Shown one piece after another: positions 1-7,120 of a stretch of 16,024 nucleotides of DNA. This DNA comes from Nitriliruptoraceae bacterium (lineage in GTDB: Bacteria > Actinomycetota > Nitriliruptoria > Nitriliruptorales > Nitriliruptoraceae): NCBI GenBank assembly GCA_007118045.1, contig SKTG01000485.1, positions 1 to 16,024 of the forward strand, read 5' to 3'. The number at the start of each line of letters is the position of its first letter. Position 1 is the stretch's first letter. Under the pieces are notes generated by a model. That model ran no database searches. It was not told where the DNA came from and worked only from the letters and a program-made list of their open reading frames with translations. A program made the position numbers and the translations under genes.

Positions 1-72
1 ACCCGTCCCCGGTTCGCACGGTTCCCACCGTCGTGGGCGGCGCCCGGACCGGTCGGCTGCCATCGTGACGAC

Positions 73-237
73 ATGGACGAGACCAGGATGTTCACCGCGC
101 CGGGCGACGACGTAGCGGGCGTGTCCGCCCCGTGTCCGGTGGCGGCCACGATGCGTCGGGTCCAGGCCCAGCTGCGGGCGGGTGCCGCGCCCACGTTCGA
201 GTCCCTGCTGGCCTACGGCGAACCCTCCCCGCGCTGA
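73..237 (+). CDS. Small hypothetical protein, or C-terminal end of a larger gene
   Basis: An ATG at 73 opens a 54-residue frame ending at TGA 235-237. I do not recognise the protein. It is fairly hydrophilic, has no membrane segment, and ends with a stretch (about residues 28-49) rich in Arg, Gln, Ala and Leu that could be one helix. No clear Shine-Dalgarno site precedes the ATG. The same frame is open without a stop back to base 1, so this may equally be the tail of a gene that begins before the window. The stop is followed by 130 bases without a gene, then the thiolase. The assignment is weak and rests only on the open frame. Confidence 0.35.
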   Translation: MDETRMFTAPGDDVAGVSAPCPVAATMRRVQAQLRAGAAPTFESLLAYGEPSPR

Positions 238-329
238 CCCGGGTCGGTCGGCGCACGTCGCGGGCCGGTGCAGGCGCGGGGGCCGGAGCTTTCGCGTCGT
301 CCGGTGAAGCTCGCGCCGGCCCGCGCTCC

Positions 330-335
330 TAGGCT
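330..335 (+). promoter_or_regulatory. Probable -10 box (TAGGCT) of the thiolase operon
   Basis: TAGGCT fits the actinobacterial TAnnnT -10 pattern and lies 32 bases ahead of the thiolase GTG. It belongs to a set of six TAG(C/G)CT hexamers placed ahead of gene starts in this window. A weak TGAAGC lies 19 bases upstream at 305-310. The rest of 238-367 shows only GC-rich sequence with no structure I can name. Confidence 0.5.
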
Positions 336-367
336 GGTGGTCGACACCCACCAGCGAGGAGCCAGTC

Positions 368-1552
368 GTGGATGACGTCGTCGTCGTCGGGTACGCCCGG
401 ACCCCGGTCGGACGGTTCGGGGGCGGACTGTCGTCGCTCTCGGCCGCGCAGCTCGGAGGCCATGCCATCGCCGGGGCGCTCGGCAAGGCCGGCCTCGACG
501 CCGGCGAGGTCGGGTACGTGGTCATGGGGCACGTGCTGCAGGCGGGCCAGGGTCAGATCACGGCGCGGCAGGCGGCCGTGGCCGGTGGCATCGGGATGGA
601 CGTCGCGTGCGAGACGATCAACAAGGTCTGCCTGTCGGGGATGACGGCGATCAGCCGGGCACGCGATCTGATCCGCGTCGGCGACTTCGACCTGATCGTG
701 GCCGGCGGCATGGAGTCGATGTCGCGGGCCCCGTACGTGCTCGACAAGGCCCGCTTCGGCTACCGCCTCGGTGACGGCCAGCTCACCGACGTCGTGATGC
801 ACGACGGGCTCACCTGCGCGTTCGACGATTGCGCCATGGGGCTGGCCACCGACCGCTACCAGACGGAGAAGGAGCTGGCGATCTCGCGGCAGGAGCAGGA
901 CGCCTGGGCGGCGCGGTCGCACGAGCGTGCCGCCGCGGCCTGGAAGGACGGGGCGTTCGCGGACGAGGTCGCGCCGATCGACGTGGCGCAGCGGCGGGGG
1001 GACCCGCTCACCATCGCGGAGGACGAGGGCATCCGGGCGGACACCTCGGCGGAGTCGCTCGCCGGTCTGCGGCCGGCCTTCGACCCCGAGGGCACCATCA
1101 CGGCCGGCAACGCCTCCCAGATCTCGGACGGAGCCGCCGCGCTGGTGCTGGCCTCACGGGAGAAGGCCGAGGCCCTCGGCCTGCCGATCGTGGCCTCGAT
1201 CACCTCGTGGGGCACCGTGGCCGGACCGGATCCGGCGCTGCACCTGCAGCCGGCGAACGCGATCCGCGACGCGGCCAGCCGGGCCGGGGCCGACCCGTCG
1301 GGCTACGACCTGTACGAGATCAACGAGGCGTTCGCGTCCGTCGCGATCGCGTCGGTCCGCGACCTCGGGCTGGACGAGGACCGCGTCAACGTCAACGGTG
1401 GCGGGGTCGCGTTGGGCCACCCCATCGGCTGCTCGGGCGCCCGTATCGTCGTGACCCTGCTCGGCGCGTTGCGACGTCGAGGTGGTGGCACCGGCGCGGC
1501 CGCCCTGTGCGGTGGAGGCGGTCAGGGGGACGCGCTCACGGTCCGGGTGTGA
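368..1552 (+). CDS. Acetyl-CoA acetyltransferase (thiolase family)
   Basis: Thiolase of 394 residues, the usual length of biosynthetic/degradative thiolases. It condenses two acetyl-CoA to acetoacetyl-CoA, or cleaves 3-ketoacyl-CoA, in the cytoplasm. The nucleophile Cys88 lies in NKVCLSG, followed by the NEAF motif at 319-322, the GHP motif with His351 and the second catalytic cysteine Cys381 in CGGGGQG; all key residues are present. The GTG start at 368 is supported by GAGGAG at 356-361, six bases upstream. The next gene starts 24 bases after the stop, so the two are probably co-transcribed. With acyl-CoA dehydrogenase and mutase-related genes nearby, a role in short-chain acyl-CoA or 3-ketoacyl-CoA turnover is likely. 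The sequence alone does not separate acetoacetyl-CoA synthesis from broad 3-ketoacyl-CoA thiolysis. Confidence 0.93.
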   Translation: MDDVVVVGYARTPVGRFGGGLSSLSAAQLGGHAIAGALGKAGLDAGEVGYVVMGHVLQAGQGQITARQAAVAGGIGMDVACETINKVCLSGMTAISRARDLIRVGDFDLIVAGGMESMSRAPYVLDKARFGYRLGDGQLTDVVMHDGLTCAFDDCAMGLATDRYQTEKELAISRQEQDAWAARSHERAAAAWKDGAFADEVAPIDVAQRRGDPLTIAEDEGIRADTSAESLAGLRPAFDPEGTITAGNASQISDGAAALVLASREKAEALGLPIVASITSWGTVAGPDPALHLQPANAIRDAASRAGADPSGYDLYEINEAFASVAIASVRDLGLDEDRVNVNGGGVALGHPIGCSGARIVVTLLGALRRRGGGTGAAALCGGGGQGDALTVRV

Positions 1553-1576
1553 CCCGGTCCGCCGACGGGAGCTCCC

Positions 1577-3220
1577 ATGCGTCCCACGCACGAGGTCACC
1601 AACCAGCCGCCGCCGCGGATCGGGCACGACGCGTACGCCGACGACGTCGTCCTACGGGAGGCCGTCGACCGCGAGGGGGCCGCCTGGGCGACGCCGGAGC
1701 TGCACGAGGTGGGACGCCTGGTCGGTGACGAGGCCTGGCTCGAGCGGGGCCGGTGGGCGAACGAGCACCCACCGCAGCTCGTCACCCACGACCGGTACGG
1801 CCACCGCGTCGACGAGGTCCGCTACCACCCGGCCTACCACGAGCTGCTGGGCGCCGGGATCGCGCACGGTCTGGCCGGCCGGCCCTGGGCCGAACCGCGT
1901 CGAGGTGCACACGTGGCCCGGGCGGCCAAGTACGTCCTCTGGCCCCAGGTCGACAGCGGGACCCTGTGTCCGATGACCATGACCTACGCGGTGGTGCCGA
2001 GCCTGCGACACCAGCCCGATCTCGCCCGTCGTTGGGAACCCCTGGTCACCGGGGACACCTACGACCCCACCGCCGCTCCCGTGGAACGCAAGCGCGCTGC
2101 GCTCTTCGGCATGTCCATGACGGAGAAGCAGGGCGGCAGCGACGTCCGCGCCAACACCACCCGCGCCGTGCCCGTCGACGAGGGCGGCCCCGGGGGCGCG
2201 TACCGCCTGACCGGACACAAGTGGTTCACGTCGGCCCCGATGAACGACGCCTTCCTGGTGCTGGCCAAGGTCGGCGAGGTGGACGCCCCGTCGTGCTTCC
2301 TGGTGCCGCGGTGGTTGCCGGACGGGGAGCGCAACGTGTTCGTCCTGCAACGGCTGAAGGACAAGCTGGGCGACCGGTCGAACGCCTCCGCCGAGGTCGA
2401 GTTCGTCGACACCGTCGGCTGGCTGGTCGGCGAGGAGCACCGTGGCGTGCGCGTGATCATGGAGATGGTCGCCGCGACCCGCCTCGACTGCGTCTCCGGG
2501 GCGACGGGATGGTTGCGTCACGGCACCACGCAAGCCGCCTGGCACGTGGCGCACCGGCACGCCTTCGGTCGGCGCCTCGCCGAACAGCCCCTCATGCGCA
2601 ACGTCATCGCCGATCTCGCCTTGGAGGCCGAGGCGGCGATCACCTTGGCCATGCGGCTGGCTCGTACCTTCGATGCCACCGACGATCCGCACGAGCAGGC
2701 GCTGCGACGCCTGCTGACACCGGTGGCCAAGTACTGGATCTGTAAGCGGGCGCCCGCTCATGCGGCGGAGGCGCTGGAGTGCCTCGGCGGCAACGGGTAC
2801 GTCGAGGAGTCGGGGATGCCCCGGTTGTTCCGGCAGAGCCCCCTGAACGGGATCTGGGAGGGCTCCGGCAACGTGCAGTGCCTGGACGTCATGCGGGCGA
2901 TGCAGCGCAGTCCCGAGTCGGTCGAGGCGGTGCTGGCCGAGCTCGAGGTCACCGCGGGGGCCGACGCCCGCCTGGACCGTGCCGTCGACGCGGTGCGGGA
3001 GGACCTCGGCGCCGCCGACGAGCTGGCGGCCCGCCGGACCGTGGAGCGGTTGGCGTTGAGCCTGCAGGCGTCGTTGCTGCTGCGTTCCGCCCCGACCGGC
3101 GTCGCGGAGACCTTCTGCGCCGGCCGTCTCGGTGGGGATCGCGGGCTCGCGTTCGGCACGCTGCCCACGGGCGTGGACACGGACGGCCTCCTCGCCCGCG
3201 CGCTGCCGGCGCTCGTCTGA
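1577..3220 (+). CDS. aidB: AidB-type acyl-CoA dehydrogenase
   Basis: FAD-dependent acyl-CoA dehydrogenase of 547 residues, close to the roughly 540 of AidB and much longer than the roughly 380 of ordinary acyl-CoA dehydrogenases. The N-terminal AidB domain is recognisable from THEVTNQPPP at residues 4-13 and the following NEHPP and THDRYGHR motifs. The core motif MSMTEKQGGSDVRAN begins at residue 179, and IWEGSGN carries Glu428, where AidB has its active-site glutamate (Glu425 in E. coli). In E. coli AidB is induced by alkylation, binds DNA and has weak isovaleryl-CoA dehydrogenase activity. Here it sits between a thiolase and a mutase chaperone, with no DNA-repair gene visible, so an acyl-CoA role is at least as likely. 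The ATG start has a modest GGGAG at 1568-1572. Confidence 0.9.
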   Translation: MRPTHEVTNQPPPRIGHDAYADDVVLREAVDREGAAWATPELHEVGRLVGDEAWLERGRWANEHPPQLVTHDRYGHRVDEVRYHPAYHELLGAGIAHGLAGRPWAEPRRGAHVARAAKYVLWPQVDSGTLCPMTMTYAVVPSLRHQPDLARRWEPLVTGDTYDPTAAPVERKRAALFGMSMTEKQGGSDVRANTTRAVPVDEGGPGGAYRLTGHKWFTSAPMNDAFLVLAKVGEVDAPSCFLVPRWLPDGERNVFVLQRLKDKLGDRSNASAEVEFVDTVGWLVGEEHRGVRVIMEMVAATRLDCVSGATGWLRHGTTQAAWHVAHRHAFGRRLAEQPLMRNVIADLALEAEAAITLAMRLARTFDATDDPHEQALRRLLTPVAKYWICKRAPAHAAEALECLGGNGYVEESGMPRLFRQSPLNGIWEGSGNVQCLDVMRAMQRSPESVEAVLAELEVTAGADARLDRAVDAVREDLGAADELAARRTVERLALSLQASLLLRSAPTGVAETFCAGRLGGDRGLAFGTLPTGVDTDGLLARALPALV

Positions 3221-3247
3221 CCTCGCGGCGCCGGGGTGGTTGTGGGT

Positions 3248-3253
3248 TAGCCT
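3248..3253 (+). promoter_or_regulatory. Probable -10 box (TAGCCT) ahead of meaB
   Basis: TAGCCT lies 25 bases before the GTG of the MeaB gene in the 58-base gap after aidB. It is flanked by two copies of GCGGCGCC (3225-3232 and 3254-3261), whose GGCGCC cores are self-complementary. No -35 is obvious. The site suggests that meaB can be transcribed separately from thiolase-aidB. Confidence 0.5.
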
Positions 3254-3278
3254 GCGGCGCCCCGGACCAGGAGGAGGC

Positions 3279-4265
3279 GTGGCGGTCGACGTCGGTCAGC
3301 TGCTCGCGGGGCTCGATCGTGGTGAGCGCCGCGCGTTGGCGCGCCTGCTCACGGTCGTCGAGGACGGGCGACCGGAGCAGCTGCGCGAGATCGTGGCGGC
3401 GACCTACCCGCGCACGGGACGCGCCCGGGTCATCGGGGTGACGGGGTCACCGGGGGTCGGCAAGTCCACCCTCACGGACGCGATCGCGGGGGCCCTGCGC
3501 GCGCGCGAGCGCTCGGTGGCCGTGCTGGCGGTGGACCCGTCGTCGCCGTTCTCGGGCGGGGCGTTGCTGGGCGATCGGGTGCGGATGCAGGGCCACCACG
3601 CCGACCCGGACGTGTTCATCCGCTCCATGGCCTCGCGGGGCCACCTCGGGGGCCTGTCGTTCGCGACCCCGCAGGCGGTGCTGCTGCTCGACGCCGCGGG
3701 GTTCGACGACGTCGTCGTCGAGACGGTCGGGGTGGGCCAGTCCGAGGTCGAGGTCGCCGCGACCGCGGACATCACGTTGGTGGCGATCGCCCCGGGGATG
3801 GGGGACAGCGTGCAGGCGGCGAAGGCCGGCATCCTGGAGGTGGCGGACGTCTTCGTGATCAACAAGGCGGACCATCCCGGCGCCGGCAAGCTCGAATCGG
3901 AGCTGCGGGGCATGCTCGAGATGGGCCACGCCACGGCCGGCGAGGACGATGAGCCCGGCTGGTGGCCACCGATCCTGCGGACCGTGGCGGTGCGGGGTGA
4001 GGGCATCCCGCAGCTCATGGACGAGCTGGAGCGACACGCGAGCTTCCTCGCCGACAGCGGCGAGGGCGACCGGCGGGTCCGTGCCCGCGCGGTCCACACG
4101 ATCCGGGAGATCGCGCTCGAGCAGCTCCGTCTCCGGTTCGCCCGCCTGGACGTGGGCGACGACCCCCTCCTCGAGGCGCTGGCGTCCAAGGTCGCCAACC
4201 GCGACCTCGATCCCTACACGGCGGCGGACGAGGTGCTCGCCGCGCTCGAGGGCGGCGAGGCCTGA
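3279..4265 (+). CDS. meaB: MeaB-family GTPase, acyl-CoA mutase chaperone
   Basis: P-loop GTPase of 328 residues, the usual MeaB/ArgK length. MeaB-type proteins bind B12-dependent acyl-CoA mutases, gate loading of adenosylcobalamin and protect the enzyme from inactivation. The Walker A loop GSPGVGKST starts at Gly56, with Lys62 and Ser63. The family motif MASRGHLGG begins at 117, ETVGVGQSE at 148, and the guanine-specificity motif NKAD is at 195-198. The C-terminal helices (about 260-328) match the MeaB dimerisation arm in length. The GTG at 3279 is chosen because AGGAGGAGG stands directly ahead; the frame is open further upstream, but that would overlap aidB. The likely client is the mutase large subunit at 9346-11004, 5 kb away. 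Whether it serves a methylmalonyl-CoA or isobutyryl-CoA mutase cannot be read from this protein. Confidence 0.94.
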   Translation: MAVDVGQLLAGLDRGERRALARLLTVVEDGRPEQLREIVAATYPRTGRARVIGVTGSPGVGKSTLTDAIAGALRARERSVAVLAVDPSSPFSGGALLGDRVRMQGHHADPDVFIRSMASRGHLGGLSFATPQAVLLLDAAGFDDVVVETVGVGQSEVEVAATADITLVAIAPGMGDSVQAAKAGILEVADVFVINKADHPGAGKLESELRGMLEMGHATAGEDDEPGWWPPILRTVAVRGEGIPQLMDELERHASFLADSGEGDRRVRARAVHTIREIALEQLRLRFARLDVGDDPLLEALASKVANRDLDPYTAADEVLAALEGGEA

Positions 4266-4319
4266 GACGAGCGACCCCGTGAGGCCGTTCGGACGCGGTG
4301 CCGCGTCTCGGCCCGCGCG

Positions 4320-4325
4320 TACCGT
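4320..4325 (+). promoter_or_regulatory. Possible -10 box (TACCGT) for the metallopeptidase gene
   Basis: TACCGT fits TAnnnT and lies 49 bases before the ATG at 4374, in a 108-base gap after meaB. It deviates from the TAG(C/G)CT hexamer seen elsewhere in the window, so support is weak. Confidence 0.25.
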
Positions 4326-4373
4326 TGCCGCACGGCACGCTGGACGTGCGACGATCCGACCGGAGTTCGAGCC

Positions 4374-5384
4374 ATGCGTGCCTTCGTCTGTCCGCGGTGC
4401 GGCCAGCTGATCTTCTTCGACAACACCGTCTGCCTGCGGTGCGACACCGCGGTCGCGATCGATCCCGCTCGCCGCGACGTCGTGGCGCTCGCGGAGGGGC
4501 AGGCCCGCTGCGCGAACGCGGCCATCGCCGCCTGCAACTGGCTCGCCGACGGCGAGGGCGAACTGTGCCGGAGCTGCCGTCTGACCCGGACGCGGCCGAA
4601 CGACGACGATCACGAAGCGCTCGCCGCGCTCGTGATCGCCGAATCGGCGAAACGGCGGCTGGTCTTCCAGATGCTCGGGCTGGGCATCGAGCTGACACCA
4701 CGTGACGAGGCGAGCGGGACCGGCGTGGCCTTCGACCTGCTCTCGAGCAGCCGGCGCCCGGTGACGACCGGGCATGCCGGTGGGATCATCACCCTCGACC
4801 TCGCGGAGTCGGACGACGTCCACCGCGAGCAGGTCCGCCAGAAGATGCGCGAGCCCTACCGGACGGTCCTCGGCCACTTCCGGCACGAGATCGGCCACTA
4901 CCTGTTCACGGTGCTCGTCGGGGACCAGGACCTGGCCGAGGCGCGTCAACGGTTCGGTGACGAGCGCCAGGACTACCAGGCGGCCCTGGACCGCCACTAC
5001 GCCGAGGGTGCTCCAGCCGGGTGGGAGCGCGACCACATCAGCGAGTACGCGACGATGCATCCGGCGGAGGACTGGGCGGAGACGGTGGCCCACTACCTGC
5101 ACATCCGCGGCACCCTGGAGACGGCGGCGGCCTACCGGCTTCGCGTCGAGGGGCCCTCCGTCGCAGCCACCGACGACTACGCCGCCGACCCGGTCTCGTT
5201 GCAGGCGTCCAGCATCGAGGCCATCATCGACACGTGGTTGCCGCTCAGCTACGCGCTCAACGCGGTCAACCGGAGCATGGGGGCGGATGACCTGTACCCG
5301 TTCGTGCTTCCGGCCGCGGTGATCGACAAGCTCGGGTTCGTCCACCGCATGGTCGGACGTCGGGGTGCGGTCGCCGTCACGTGA
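4374..5384 (+). CDS. Zinc-ribbon putative zinc metallopeptidase (HExxH)
   Basis: Protein of 336 residues that I match to the putative zinc-binding metallopeptidase family with an N-terminal zinc ribbon. CPRC (Cys6, Cys9) and CLRC (Cys20, Cys23) form a clear four-cysteine zinc ribbon. A second set, Cys46, Cys54, Cys65 and Cys68, may form another zinc knuckle. The catalytic HEIGH motif is at residues 171-175, and the downstream MHPAEDWAETVAHY segment (Glu232 to Glu236) probably supplies the third zinc ligand. There is no signal peptide or membrane segment, so it should act in the cytoplasm. The substrate is unknown. The ATG at 4374 has only a weak purine-rich site upstream, but an earlier start would lose the family-typical N-terminal ribbon position. 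It converges tail-to-tail with the BCCT transporter, 13 bases apart. Confidence 0.8.
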   Translation: MRAFVCPRCGQLIFFDNTVCLRCDTAVAIDPARRDVVALAEGQARCANAAIAACNWLADGEGELCRSCRLTRTRPNDDDHEALAALVIAESAKRRLVFQMLGLGIELTPRDEASGTGVAFDLLSSSRRPVTTGHAGGIITLDLAESDDVHREQVRQKMREPYRTVLGHFRHEIGHYLFTVLVGDQDLAEARQRFGDERQDYQAALDRHYAEGAPAGWERDHISEYATMHPAEDWAETVAHYLHIRGTLETAAAYRLRVEGPSVAATDDYAADPVSLQASSIEAIIDTWLPLSYALNAVNRSMGADDLYPFVLPAAVIDKLGFVHRMVGRRGAVAVT

Positions 5385-5408
5385 CGGCCGGGCGATCTCA
5401 CGTGACGG
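5374..5408. terminator. Bidirectional terminator-like hairpin across two stop codons
   Basis: CCGTCACGTGA (5374-5384) pairs perfectly with TCACGTGACGG (5398-5408) as an 11-bp stem with a 13-base loop. The left arm contains the stop codon of the metallopeptidase and the right arm that of the convergent BCCT gene. No T-tract follows on either side. TCACGTGACGG also occurs as a direct repeat at 5377 and 5398, 21 bases apart, so protein binding is an alternative reading. Confidence 0.65.
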
Positions 5409-6966
5409 TGGGCTCTCCCCGCCGCCGCCCGGCCGACGCCGATGTCCGGACCTCCTCGCGCATGGCGAGGACCAGGCACAGGATGATGACCAGGCCGAGG
5501 AGGAAGAACGGGAAGCCGAGCACGGTGATGATGTCCTGCAGGGCCTCCAGGCCCCCGGCCATGAGCAGCACCGCCGCGACCGCTCCCTCCGCGATCGCCC
5601 AGAAGACCCGCTGACGCGTCGGCGGATCCACCGTGACGTCGCTGGAACAGAGCATGTCGATGACGAACGAGGCGGAGTCGGACGAGGTCGTGAAGAAGAT
5701 GACCACGATGAGCACGGCGACGGCCGACACGAACCCGGCCATCGGGAAGTCGTCGAGGAAGACGAACAGCGACAGCGGCACGTTGTCGGGGTCGGCGGTG
5801 ATGAGCTCGCTGATGGCGCCGTCCTGGTCCCGGTCGGCGTCGATCGCGCTGAAGCCGAAGGTCGAGAACCAGATGATGGTGAAGATGGTCGGCAGGAACA
5901 GCACGCCGAGGACGAACTCCTTGACGGTCCGCCCCTTCGAGATCCGGGCGATGAAGATGCCGACGAACGGTGCCCAGGTGATGGTCCACGCCCAGTAGAA
6001 GACGGTCCAGCTGTCCTGCCAACCGGTGTCACGGAGGGCGTCGGTCCAGAACGCGAGCTGGGGGAGGTCGATGAGGTACCTGCCGGTCGCCTCGACGGTC
6101 CCTCGCAGCGACAACAGGGTGGGACCGGCGACGAGCACGAAGATCAGCAGGGCGATCGCCAACGCGATGTTGAACACGGACAGCCGCCGGATGCCCTTGT
6201 CGAGCCCGGCCGCGACGGAGACGACGGCGATCACCGTGATGCCGGCGATCAGCGCGACCTGGAGCGCCAGTGAATCCTCGAGCGCCGTGAGGAAGCTCAC
6301 GCCGCTGGCGACCTGCAGGGTGCCGAGACCGAGCGAGGTGGCGACGCCGAACAGCGTGCCGAGCACCGCCAGGATGTCGATCGCGTTGCCGATCGGCCCA
6401 CGGATGCGGTCACCGAGCAGCGGGTGGAGCACGCTGCTGACCCGCATGGGCAGGCCTCGGCGGTAGGCGAAGAAGGCGAAGCCCAGTGCCGGCAGCCCGA
6501 AGATGGACCAGGTGTGGAGCCCGAAGTGGTAGAGCGTGAAGCTCATCGCCTCCTCGGCCGCTTCGATGCTCAGCGGATCGGTGCCCGCGAGCGGGGGCTC
6601 CGCGTAGTGGGAGATCGGCTCGGCCACCCCCCAGAACATGAGGATCGTGCCGATCCCGGCCGCGAACAACATGCCGAACCAGGTGCCGTTGCTGTACTCG
6701 GGCCGGTCCTGGTCGCCCCCCAGGCGGACCTGGCCGTAACGACTGAGGGCGACCCAGAGCAGGAAGACCAAGAAGGTCGTCACACCGAGGATGTAGAACC
6801 AGCCGAAGGCGTCCAGGAGCGCGGCGCTGACGTCGGCGAAGGTCTCCCCGACCCACTCGGTCGCGGCGATCGTCACCCCGATGAACACGATCGCCACGAT
6901 CGCCGAGACGTAGAACACGACCGGGTTCGTCTGGAGCCCGAGCCGGCGTGACAGCGTGTCGAACAT
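5398..6966 (-). CDS. BCCT-family osmolyte/quaternary amine transporter
   Basis: Membrane protein of 522 residues with about 12 hydrophobic segments, the typical size and topology of betaine/choline/carnitine transporters. The family segment MLFAAGIGTILMFWGVAEP is at 99-117, GLDKGIRRLS at 254-263, and the TM8 signature WAWTITWAPFVGIFIARIS at 325-343. BCCT carriers import glycine betaine, choline, carnitine or similar solutes with sodium or protons. Compared with the betaine carrier BetP as I recall it, the third glycine of GxGxG is Ile108, and the aromatic box reads Phe148, Trp153, Phe156 and Thr328 rather than Trp, Trp, Tyr, Trp. Substrate and coupling ion may therefore differ. Tails are short, so there is no long osmosensing C-terminal domain like that of BetP. 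The ATG is preceded by GGGAGG and a TAGCCT box. Confidence 0.92.
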   Translation of the reverse strand: MFDTLSRRLGLQTNPVVFYVSAIVAIVFIGVTIAATEWVGETFADVSAALLDAFGWFYILGVTTFLVFLLWVALSRYGQVRLGGDQDRPEYSNGTWFGMLFAAGIGTILMFWGVAEPISHYAEPPLAGTDPLSIEAAEEAMSFTLYHFGLHTWSIFGLPALGFAFFAYRRGLPMRVSSVLHPLLGDRIRGPIGNAIDILAVLGTLFGVATSLGLGTLQVASGVSFLTALEDSLALQVALIAGITVIAVVSVAAGLDKGIRRLSVFNIALAIALLIFVLVAGPTLLSLRGTVEATGRYLIDLPQLAFWTDALRDTGWQDSWTVFYWAWTITWAPFVGIFIARISKGRTVKEFVLGVLFLPTIFTIIWFSTFGFSAIDADRDQDGAISELITADPDNVPLSLFVFLDDFPMAGFVSAVAVLIVVIFFTTSSDSASFVIDMLCSSDVTVDPPTRQRVFWAIAEGAVAAVLLMAGGLEALQDIITVLGFPFFLLGLVIILCLVLAMREEVRTSASAGRRRGEPTVT

Positions 6967-7016
6967 CGCGACCTCCCGGGGGCGTCGCCGTCACGATGAC
7001 GGGTGGCCCGCCCCGC

Positions 7017-7022
7017 AGGCTA
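7017..7022 (-). promoter_or_regulatory. Probable -10 box (TAGCCT) of the BCCT gene
   Basis: On the minus strand TAGCCT is followed by GCGGGG and then, 50 bases downstream, by the BCCT ATG. It is identical to the hexamers ahead of meaB and the epimerase gene. Upstream in the same 154-base gap lies a short palindrome GGTCGTTCGACC (7059-7070), which may be an operator or the end of the decarboxylase transcript. Confidence 0.5.
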
Positions 7023-7058
7023 GGGATGTGATGCGTCCCGTCGCGAGAGACCGTCGTT

Positions 7059-7070
7059 GGTCGTTCGACC
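7059..7070. repeat. Short inverted repeat GGTCGTTCGACC
   Basis: A perfect 5-bp inverted repeat with a 2-base centre lies between the decarboxylase stop (7121) and the BCCT -10 box. It is about 37 bases upstream of that box, a possible regulator-binding position. It is short enough to occur by chance in such GC-rich DNA. Confidence 0.25.
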
Positions 7071-7120
7071 CGGCGGCGAGCGGCGTCGGCGGTCGACCCC
7101 CACCGGTGAGCGGAGGTCCG

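Noticed and set aside
3447..6032. Very long minus-strand open frame (861 codons) opposite meaB and the metallopeptidase
   Set aside because: It is low-complexity Arg/Pro/Ser/Gly and Val/Arg/Asp translation typical of antisense frames in high-GC DNA, with no domain motif; the plus-strand genes have clear catalytic motifs.
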